Assembly: GCA_903813345.2 (NCBI GenBank)
Contig: CAIIXF020000007.1
Span: forward strand, 5,091,730 to 5,155,729
DNA length: 64,000 nucleotides
DNA from: Owenia fusiformis
Taxonomy: Eukaryota > Annelida > Polychaeta > Sabellida > Oweniidae
Direction: 5' to 3'
Both the position numbers and the translations under genes were made by a program. The notes below the pieces were generated by a model. That model saw only the letters and a program-made list of their open reading frames with translations. It was not told the DNA's origin and ran no database searches. Positions 10,386 through 22,300 of this stretch are shown in pieces. Position 1 is the stretch's first letter, and the number at the start of each line of letters is the position of its first letter.

Positions 10386-13300
10386 TTAATTTGTTAAATG
10401 TTCAATAGAAATGTCATATATTTTCACTGCATGATCTGCCCCACAACTTGCCAGTTGTAAATATTTTGACTCAGTGCTGCCATCTTTATCCTCTGCCCGA
10501 CCTAAAACTGGTCGAAATTTTAGTCTCTTTACAGTCAATTGATGAGAAATACTGAGGAGTGTTAAGGTAAATACTATTATTACCACCTTGCCGGGCCAGT
10601 TCAAGGGGTTTTAGTGCTAGTTTAGAAGGCATTCATTTTACTATATCGACCTGAGCAATATGTGACGTCATAGTGGCGGTCTATACTGCCGGTCAATAAG
10701 GCAATTAATGACTGGCAATTTTCCCTGGGAAATTAGATATTGTTCAGTGCATAAGATTTTCTTGCTGTTTCAGTCCTGGTCATTAATGGTGGTTATAATA
10801 CTAATAACGTCATTTCTGCGGGCCTTATTTCATTATATTGCCCTTTGAAATGATGTTATTGTACTAGTAATGACTGATTTAACCAAAGAGGCACATCTGA
10901 CACAAAATACTGCATTTGATTTACTGTATTTGTCACAATGGGCTGTAACTGTCACAATAGGTTGTATTTGTCAAATTGGGCTGTATCTGTAGCATATTTA
11001 CATCGTAGTGACTTTGTACGAATTTCAGCACAAATTGCAAAGCTTAATGAAGCTGTCACATTGGACTGCACCCTATGGACCTACCATTTGCCACAGAGTG
11101 AAAATTTTGGGCAGATGGCGGGGCATGATATGGACACATGGTGGGCAAAACAGTTTGATAGCAAGAATGCAAGATATCCCCCTCACACCAATTACCAAAG
11201 TTTATGTTCAAAATTATTCACAAGGTGGCTAATGGTGAACCCACACAGCATAGTGTGACAGCTACTTCAACAAAACACACAACAGGTTTAAAACCAATTA
11301 AATATTTCGAGTACACCAGAAAATATTGATGTTTAATTTTTTGCAAGGATACTTATTATCTAGAGCTCCCATCAACTGAAAGGAAGATGTCTTGTCCCAG
11401 AGATGTAGTAATATCTTGCCACTCTCCAAACCTGTGGTCACCAGGTATCTGAAGTAGATACAGTAGAAATCACAATAATGCCCTATTGTAGCATCCTCCC
11501 AGAACTTTTAGTACTCATATATATAAGTTCACCATGATTTCTTCGAATTTTAATTGCTATTGAGGTCAAAAGGAGGGGATCAATTACATTTGACCATAGT
11601 TTGAAATCGGATAATTATGCATACGGTAATAAGGGCAACCTTTTAATAAAATACTTAATATTGTAATGCATCATACTTATTTTGTAAGCTTATTACCCCT
11701 TTAAATTAGATGATTGCATGTTTTGTACACCTAGTATGAACCATATATATTGGTGAGGGTCATTAATAGAAACTTTGGTAAGGCTAACAATTTCCAAGTC
11801 CATTGTCATCTTATTTTTCAATTGAGTAATAGGAATTCTTAACTTGATGTAGTTACTATAAATGACTGAATCATACAATATACTTACCTGTTTTTAACTT
11901 CACATGGAGCCATATCAACAGCAGTTGCTGCTTCTCCACAGTCTAGAGGTGCTCCACATGACCCATAACCACACACAGTGCCCTCTGGTGTCTGGCCCCA
12001 CATAACTACCTGCAAATAGGAAAGTTAGAATATGTACATTGAAAGGAAATAGGTTGGATGGGGGGGAAGATCAGCTTTATTTTATGGAAAATGATAGTTC
12101 ATACTTCAAGGATGACATGTATGTTTTACATCTACATGTACATTGATCTCGCTGTACAAAAAAATATAAAAAATGTTTGAATGATTTATATTCATTGAAA
12201 TTATGTGACAGTAACTTCATTTTTGGCTCCCTAGTTTTCACAATGCCTTACCTTTTTGTCTCTTGCTGCAGTAACAAAGTGGCAGTCATCATGGCTCCAG
12301 GCACATGACCAGATAATCCGGGAATGAACTGAAGTCTTTTTGTCAGTATGAGCTATGCACCTTACACATTCCTCTGAAAGGGAATTATTAAATGGTCAAG
12401 AAAAGGCCAACGTTTTTGTAAATGCATAATAAAAAGACATTAGAATGATAAAATAACTGCCTTAGTTATGGTTATGGTTGATGTCAGTGAGGCTGAACAC
12501 GAGTCACAAAAAATTGTGGCCATAAGAATATGTCTCCACATTTTGGTGATCGCATTATAACACGAGTCTGATCCAAGCACCAACGGGACAAGTCAAAAGT
12601 GTTTGGATTAGCAACAGTGTTCAAATTTCAAAAGTTCTTAATATGTGAATCAATATGGGACTAAGAAAAAGTGTTCACATTCAGAGATGTTCGGATTAGA
12701 GACGTGTTCAGATATGTATTAATACCTACCAACATCTGATACTTTCACTGGCACTTCAAACAATGACCATGTTCTGTCCCTAGATACAGATAACAGCTGG
12801 TTTCCCTTATGGGAAAATGCAAGCTGGGTGATCGTCAGCGTGTGAGATTCCAGTTTGAAGATTTGTCGCCATGTAGATACATCCCATAAGAGTATAGAAG
12901 CATATTCAGGTTTTGATGCCTGGAACAGAAACACTTTTTACTTCTCCAAATATTTGATTTTACACATTTTTAGTATGGCCAGGTCATTAAAACAGCATCA
13001 TACATTAAATTCCAATTTCAAAGTGTCTCCAACTGATTGATAAGTAAATGATTTTAGTAACTGACTTACTTAATAGTGTAACAGTGTCTTGTAACGAGAG
13101 AAATAAAGTAAACACACTTGTAGCTAAAACTGTATACCACAAAATGACAGAAAATCAATTACCATATTCAAATTTAGCAAAATGGGAATGGAAAGCCATT
13201 AAAGAGTTTTATTGAAATTGTTGAGAAAAATTTAGCCAAAAGAGAATAGGCAAACATTTTCTGCATGGTTTTTTTTTTTTTTATTTATTAAAATCATATA

Positions 13301-16300
13301 AACATATATACATATAAGTGATAATGACACCCTAGTGGGTGTATGTCTTATCACAAGCTAAAATATTTAAAAATGGCATATTGTTAGTTACATTTATTAT
13401 TGATGTTACAAAGTGTCTCAAAGTATAAATTATGTAAGCCAAACTGGGAAACAAATAAAAATAAAAATGATGTACATTATAAAAAGTGTAATAAAACATT
13501 TTAATGATGTAGAATAGCTAAATGGAAAAAGGTGCATCTGTTAAAAATTTGTACAGGGTACTAATCATAGAGACTAATTACATGTCTTTTGAAGGCTCGC
13601 TTAAAAATAAAAATGGTTTTTGAATTTTTGATAACATCTGGAGTTGAATTCCAGATTATTCCCCCTTGAGTTTTAATACTTCGTTTGCCATAGTTGGTTC
13701 TAAATTTGGAAATATGAAGATTGTCAGTCTGTCTTGTATTGTGGTCGTGTACCTGCTGATTTGCTTGAAAATAATTGCAAAATAAGTCATTCGGAAAATT
13801 GTATGGACGTTTGATGCATTTGTAAGTAAAGATAAGAACATTGAGTTTATAAATATCATTTATTTTCAGTATATTTAGTTGTTGAAATAAAGGTGATGAT
13901 GGTGCTTTATTATATTCACTATTAGTAACTAAGCGGGCAAATCTTTTCTGCAGCTTTAATAAGATATCAATATGTGTTTTTCCTGTCCCACCCCAAGCTG
14001 GGATGCAATATTGTAAGTGTGAATAAATAAGTGAGTAATAGATATTCAATAATGATTTGATACTGAGTTTGTGTTTTATTCGAAATAGAGTACCTATGGT
14101 TTTTGAAATTTTTAGTGCAATTGTTCTTACCTTACAAGCTGTGGCCAGCACAGTGCCCTGAGGATTACAAGCCATACTGTATATTTCAAACCCATGCCCA
14201 TATAACTTTTGAGTTTCTGGCCATAGTGTATTTTGTAATAGGTGTTCTTCTGTAGGAGGACCTACATAAAACATAAATTGCAGGATGAAACATGGATTTT
14301 AGTTCAAAGGGTCAATAGTTACTTGACCCTTTCATAATTAAGGATTCTTAAATCAAACATTGTAACCATGGATATTATGGTGTCATAGAACAGTAAATGG
14401 ACTTCAGGATTCTTAACTTTTTGAAAGCTTCTGGAAATGCCCTCAAGGTGGACATTTCTATATTGCTCAAAATTAATTAATTTAATTTTCATATTGACCT
14501 TTAACATGTATCTACCCCGAAAATGTAGTTGAATAAAAAACAGACTAAGTAGAAATTAATGAAATATAACTATGTTACTTGTACTTACATTCTAAAGCAA
14601 CAGATTTGAAATAAATTTCCCCGTACTGTCCATTTTTCTGTGGTTGAAGTTCACCGTCCTCGTATAGATTTTGTGGTTGTTCTGAGAAAACTGCTTTATT
14701 GGAAAGACCCAGAGCAGGAACACTAGCACCTTCAGCTAAATCACTCGGCTAAACCAAAACAAACAAAGATAGCTGTCAAGTTTACAAAAAATATTGTGGA
14801 AACAGTGGATTCAGCAAGGAAAAAAGTTAACAGACTGGCGTCAACATTCCAAGTTGTATGAAAATGCTTGAAAATGTGACACATTATTTAGATTAACCCA
14901 AGTAATTAGGGCTGTCAAAAATAAAATTTCATGATGCTTCATTCAAATTCTATATAAATAATAAAATAAATTAAAAGAGATATATGTAAATCCATCTGGA
15001 ATATCAAAATTAAAGAGAACTCAAAGCTAATCTTGAATTGCAGTTCAAGTCCAGCCATTTCATTAAATGCATAGAGTGGGCTGAAAATGGCTAGAGTGTT
15101 TGAAATATGGAAATAAAATATATTAAGTATTATACATATAAATAGATTATAAAAGAAACTTTAAGCCACATTTTACACAAATATATACATTTAAAATATA
15201 TGTATCCTTTATTAACTCAAGCATAGCTGCACACTTACATGGGATGCAATGTCTTTACTGGTATCTATGCCACAAATACTGTCCAGATTTTCCTTAAAAT
15301 TTTTAGGTGCTTCAAATATTCGACTGACTTTTTCATCTGCTCCTGATGCAAACTTGTATTTGTTGATCATGCAGAGACAGGTCATGTCATAACCATGTAC
15401 CTGTGGTCTTGCTATCTCATGCCATGATACCTGAAAACAAAGACAAGACTCAACAGACAGGATTTCATGATGGAAAAACCAAAATGGCTACTTAAACATT
15501 TACCAATAGTGCCCAAAAACTCATAAGTTAGAGATTATCATACATTCCTGGAAATTTGAAATCAATTCGTCAAATGGTTCACCTGGAAACAAAAGACAAA
15601 ATTTTTAACCCAGGTAGGGGCCAGAACTTTTTACCTTATCTTCGTGCCTCCAGATAGCGTGTAGCCGAGTGGTCTGATCCAGGCCAACAGAAAGCAGATA
15701 GTTCCCATTCTCTGGGTCCCAGGCGATGTCTTCTACTGAATCAAAATGGCCGCTCACTGCTACCCCTGGACTCCACAAATTATCCTGTAAAAAAGGAAAG
15801 AAACAGTACTCCAAACACTTCGAGAATAACATGTCTCACATCTTAGCCATTTGATACTTTAAACATACATGTATCTTCAACACTCAGTTTTTATGATACA
15901 AGATTTACTCTCAAATTTGTGTTTGGGATACTATCAGGTTTATAGTTTATATCATTCAGAGTTTATTTCAATTTCTCTGATGGGTACAAGATCATTTTTG
16001 AAATTGTGATTTTTCTCATCACCAGATAATTTTTTATGCATCATTGATTTATCATTGACAATCCCTGTCTGAACTGAAGATCATTTTATACATTCTTCCA
16101 AAATTGCTACATTTCCATTTTATATTAAAAGTTATTATGTACATGTACATGTATTAACTGTACATGTCAGAAATCTACTGCCATTAAATTGTACACTGAT
16201 AATTCAGAAAAATGAGGAGCATATACATTTTTATTAAAACCATCTAGGTCCTTTTTACCTGTTGTTGGTGCCACAAATGGAAGGCTCCCTGGTATCCATG

Positions 16301-19300
16301 GCCGAGGATTGAGCTGCCATCAGGGCTGAATTGGCAGCCATACAAACCCAAGGTGTTCCCACCAACCTCCCCTACTCTCACCTAAAAACAAACATTAGTA
16401 AAACATGTCTCAGTATGTCTGTCTGTGGTCACTGCAGTCATTACTGAATCTTTCAGGCTATCTAGAGACAGTATAGCTATTGTAAATGAGGAAGTATGCT
16501 ATTCCGCACATGCCACATTTTTTCTTACTATGATGTTTTAAAACATTTACATTGAGGCTCCTTATAAATAATCAGTAAAGCATAAATACTGATTAAAACA
16601 TTTATTATTTTGGATTCATGTATCTCCACTTTGTAAATAGAGATGGACCAATTGATTTGTTCTATCATTTGATAAAAATAAATTACGGTCATTGTTAATA
16701 CAAATTAAAATGTGTACCTGCTCTAACCATACTCCTGATTCCTCATCTTGCCTCCATACAATCATAGTTTTGTCCATAGAGGCAGACAGCAAGCACATGG
16801 TTTGTGTGGGGACACCATGTTGCAATACAGGGGGTGCCCAATGTGCAGCATATACCCAACCTTCATGACCAGCTAGCACAGATTCCAGAATCACAGCAAA
16901 GCATTTACCTGAAACGGTCATAATGCATTAGTTAGTGCTAACCAGAATACTAGGGGCATACTAAAAGCTTGATTTCATGTTAATGTGTTGCTAACCTTTA
17001 CATTTTTGTCACTGCTATTGTAATCATTATGGTAAAATAATAGGATATAAAGAGGATGGTTATTATGAAACACCCAGTATAAGGGCAGCATTTGAAAAAT
17101 TAGAACATAAAATAAAATATTTCATGATTCTTACCTGAAGTTGAAATGGTTGTTTCTTTAAGCTTCAATTCGCCATTGTCTTGTTCTGTAGACTGAAAAT
17201 GAATAAAACATAATTGATAAATACTGAGTGGAGTATCAGGTCTAATAAGATAAACAAACTGGAAAAACATTTAGACTAACCGACTTGTTCTTCAATCTTG
17301 ACCTGCGCATCTGAAATCTTTGCTTTGCTACTACACCAGACCACATCATACCCTGAGTATTTTAGACTCCGTAATGAGCTTATTATAATGCCTATTTTGC
17401 TTATACATATGGAATCAGGCCTAACAAATGAATTCCATTTTAAGCTTTGAGACTATTTCCTATAATAATCACACATTGTTATGTACCTGCTGTTGCCTAG
17501 GTGATAGTCGCCATATTCTGATGAAGGTGTCCTGGCTAGAAGTGGCAAGCAGAATATCTCCATCGCCTTTAACAAAAGTGATATTGTGACATTTTGAGAC
17601 AGTTGTACAAGCTAAAGGCAAGGATAAAATACAATGTATGCAAACATTTCCTAAAAGGATTTCATACTTTAAGGAATTTCAGTTTGAGATCTCATGATTT
17701 TACAGGTGCATATAAAGAAAGGACATTAAAAATTAACATTCATTTGTAACAACACGTGAATAAAATATTCATGATGTAGTGATGTTTTTTAAGAAAACAC
17801 CAAAACACATTTTATCGCAATCACTTTTTTCAGTGTTTCACAAAAACAAGAAACTCAATTCATAAAAAATTAGTACCGTGGGTACTGGGCTCACATGGTG
17901 TTGCTCAAAAGTGAAAATAAAAAAGATGGGTGTAATCTTTTGCAGATTTTTTGTGACAAAATTATTTCATACAACTACTCTTTACAAAGACATGGCTTTT
18001 TACAATGCAGGACACCTGAACTTATTTGTAAAGCTAGGAAATGGGCCAAAAGTGAATTTCCCGAGACAAAAATGGTGGCCATTTTGAAATTAGGCGAGAT
18101 TTTGAAGGAGGAGTCACAGGTTTTTTTCTTTATTGATGTTGAACAAAATTATTTTAAATCGGGAATCCTATCTACAGAGGATTTAAAAAGTGTTGACAGA
18201 GGTTTAAAACTTGCCACTTTTTTGGACTGACTGAGAGACAGATGGACGAATCAATGTTAACTAAAATGGCTGAAAATAAAATAAAAAAACTGATATAATA
18301 TTTTGCCGACTTTTTGTAACAAAATTATTTCATACAACTACTCTTTACAGTGACATGGCTTTTTACAATGCAGGACAGCTGAAATAAATTTGTAAAGCTA
18401 GGAAATGGGCCAAAAGTGAATTTCGCGAGACAAGAATGGTGACCATTTTGAAAATAGGCGAGCTTTTGAACCAAGAGTCATAGGAGAGTTTTTTGTATTG
18501 ATGTTGAACAAAATTAACTTAAAACAGGAATCCTATCGACAGAGGGTTTAAGGCAAATGGTCCAAAAGTGGATTTTGCGAGACAGATGGACAAATCAATG
18601 TTAACTAAAATGGCTGAAAATAAAAAAAATGTATTTAATTTTTTGCTGATTTTTCGTAACAAAATTATTTCATACATCTACTCTTTACATTGACATGGAT
18701 TTTTACAATGTAGGACACTTGAAATTATTTGTAAAGCTAGGAAATAGGTCAAAAGTGAATTTCGCGAGACAAAAATGGCGGCCATTTTGAAAATAGGCAA
18801 CCTTTTGAGCCAGGAGTCATAGGGGAGTTTTCTGTATTGATGTTGAACAGAAATAACTTAAAACAGGAATCCTATCGACAAAGGTTTTAAAACGTGCCAC
18901 TATTGTTGACGGACGGACAGACAGACGGACGGACGGACAGACGGACAAGTGAGCGATTGCAAAAGCTCACTATGTGAGCTAATAAAAAGTGGACTTCTTA
19001 TTTTTATTTATTTTTTATTTAGAGCAAGGGAGGTGTATTTTCTGAGGTTTTACTTACTTTGCTGTGAGAACTCACAAGATCGAATCCAATCCTCATGACC
19101 AGGTAGAGAGATTCCCTTCACAAACTAAAAATAAATAAAGCATGCACTCAGGACGCACAATTAACCAAGTTACTCACTCTCTCACAAATTAATTCCTAAT
19201 ATCCCATGTACCTCTTCAACTTTAAGAATTGGGGGTTGAATGGTCTCTTTCAGAAATATTTTCTAGCCATATTATGAAATAGGATAAGAATAAGCAACGA

Positions 19301-22300
19301 ACCACATGAAAAATATCATGATCATATGATAAAATGGTACCATTTGGTTTTGTACTCATGTTTTAAGAACAAAACCTTACTTTTATTCTAAGGAAAAAAT
19401 CAAAAGTGCAGGTCCAAACATACGATTTAAAACTTTTATCTGCTATTATATCAAATTGAATGTGTATATGTGCATTTTTACCTGTCCACTGTTTTCTGTA
19501 TAAAGATGAACTTTCATGTCATCACCAACACAAGCTAATATTGGCACTATAAAACAAAGATTTGTACACAAGTTAATATTGGCACTATAAAACAAAGGTT
19601 TGCACACAAGTTAATATTGGCACTATAAAACAAAGATTTGTACACAAGTTAATATTGGTACTATAAAACAAAGAGTTGTACAATATAATCAATTAACATG
19701 TCTCATGAGAAAATGGTCCCAGAGATCATGTAATTTTCTCTCTAAAATTGGAATGACCTTGAACTTATGTTCTAACATTTCTCTGCAATCAAGATCAGGC
19801 CTGTCAAGTTTTATACAAAATGCTTGATTATCACCCAATCATATCTACTTCTTCCACGTTACACGAGAAAATTGCCAAATGTCGCTTGACTCAATGTTTT
19901 TCTTCACCCAGGGAGAAGTTTCTGTGTAATTTTTGTTTACCCTTTTGTAAAAAATCAATCCTAACGTGAGCCTTCGACAAAAAAAACAGAAGATAATTGT
20001 CTGTTAAAACCTGTTATAAACCTAACCCAAATCACGTAAATAGAAAAAAGATATAAAAATTGTGACAACTTTCCCCTGCTCTTCAGTTTTTGACATGTCA
20101 ATTGAGACACCTTACCCCTGGTACAATGTTTACATCACGTATCGCGCAAGTTGTTCAATTCTCGACTTGACAATCGACAAGCCAGTAAGAGTGTCAACTA
20201 CATGTTTGTTTACTTTATTTCTTGTTATCAGACTCTTCATAATTTAATATTTCAAAAGATGCTTTCTGTGGTATTTTTGTAAATAAAAACATTTATTCAA
20301 AGTCAACAGGTAATGTATCAATATTATGCACAGTTTAAGCTATATAAAAATCAAGATATAATCTCACCACAGATATATGTAGTACATTTACATGCAAGAT
20401 GTCTTTTATTACATGGTACATGGAATTACTTACCATTGCTATCTGGCAGTAGTGTAATAGAAACATCAAGAGCAAACCCATTCCCAAATGAGAGTGTTTG
20501 GATACAAGTGAATTCACCTGAAATAAAGAGTGAACATCATCAAAAAGTTATTCAATCATACTTTATACCCTTAAAGTACACATCATACTTATGTCTGATC
20601 GTAAGTTCGAATAATATTTCTGTTTCAAATATTAATTGTATGACATATACGAGACCAATGATAATGCTACCAGGGAGATTGGATCTGCAGGCCTTACTTT
20701 TTATAAATGTTTTTTTTTCTGTTTTGGAAAATCTGATATGTGATGTATATTTCTTAGTTTTTCTAAAATATATTTTGTTGCGGTTTTATCTTTACATTGT
20801 AATTTCAATCATCACCATCACCTTTCAAACAAGTTACCTTGAAATATCAAGATGTCATTCTATTCTCATACTTGTAAAACTTAATGTGACTGTCATTAAC
20901 CATTTATTAAGCAGTAAAATATTAATTTGCTTCACTGTTGGCAAAATGTTTCTAGTTTCCTGTTGAATGTCGAGTCTCACCTCATATGAATGTAATTTTA
21001 AGCGATCTGTCTGCATGGGGTGAGAAATATAGACTGCATAACTCACCACAATCAGGTTTTCTCTCCCATATTTTTACTGTAGAATCTGAAGAGGCTGATA
21101 CAACAAGCGTTCTTGCCCCTTCTTTTGTTTCTGAATACAGCGTGTCTATTGCATTCACAGGACCCGTGTGGCCAATGAGTGTACAATTCCTCTCAAACTA
21201 CAATTGATAAGAATTTGTTTTTACATTTTTGATTACTAAATTTCAAAATGTCAATTTAATGAATGCTTTTGCAGTGCTCATCTTGCAGTCGTCACAAAAT
21301 ATTCTCACGAGTATAACATATAGCATGTTGTGGCGTCAATAATGATATGATGATAATGAACACTGGACAGGTTCCATAAATTTAAAATCCAGGTTTATAA
21401 ATAATGGTGCAGATTACAATTTGTCTCAAAGCAAAAATTGGTATTTCTATTTTTAAATGATCTAGGTTTCATTGATGAGCAATTGTCAAATAACTATAAC
21501 TTTAAAACATGTTACCAAGAGTCACAAAGAGCAGCCAAAAATAAGCTGTGCATTTGAATAAACTGTTCATTAGAATGAAACTGTCGATTGAAATGAGGCA
21601 CTTGCAAAGAATGAGGCTCTTGACTTGAATATAGCTGTTCCCTAGAATGAGATGTTCTCTAGAACGTTGACTCAAATGAAAACTAGTTGAAAAGAGCTGA
21701 TTTTACATACTTGTTTATCAACCCTTTTCCAGACAATGGCAGTGGTATCTGTGGAGCCTGACACCAGTTCACACTCCTCAGCTATAAAATAATAAACACT
21801 TGTTTTAAAATTGATTAGCAATTTATTAATACAGTGTATACTAACATAGTAAAATGTAACCATACTTTGAAGAGATTTATAATAGTGAATTCCTTTTCTA
21901 AGTAGCCATTTTGAATTTTCTGAGACATGAAGAGGTTTGTGTTTGAGTATGTTAAAGCTAAGAAAGATGTCAAAACACCACCCTTGGGGGTCAGGCGGAA
22001 AAACACAGAATATATGTGAAATAAATAGATGTTGTGAAAATGTACGAAAATTTCAAACAAAAATATTTATTACTTTGGTTTAAAATGAAAAACATAAGAT
22101 TTTCGCAAAAAATCGAGCCATTTCTAAAGTGGCTGCCATCTTGAAAAAATATTTCAATGTAAAACCATTTACTAATATACATCCTTCCACCAAATATGAA
22201 GAAATTCCATCTACTAGTATTTAAGTTATTTTCCAGATGGACAGACTGACAGATGGACGGAGGGCTTCACTATCCCTACCAACTTTATTTGTTGAGATTA

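Noticed and set aside
10938-11258. 106-codon plus-strand ORF inside an ELP2 intron
   Set aside because: No domain, no splice-linked neighbours and composition like the intron. Most likely chance.
20313-20966. 217-codon plus-strand ORF overlapping ELP2 exon 5
   Set aside because: It is antisense to a well-supported ELP2 exon, hydrophobic from AT-rich composition, and has no recognisable family.
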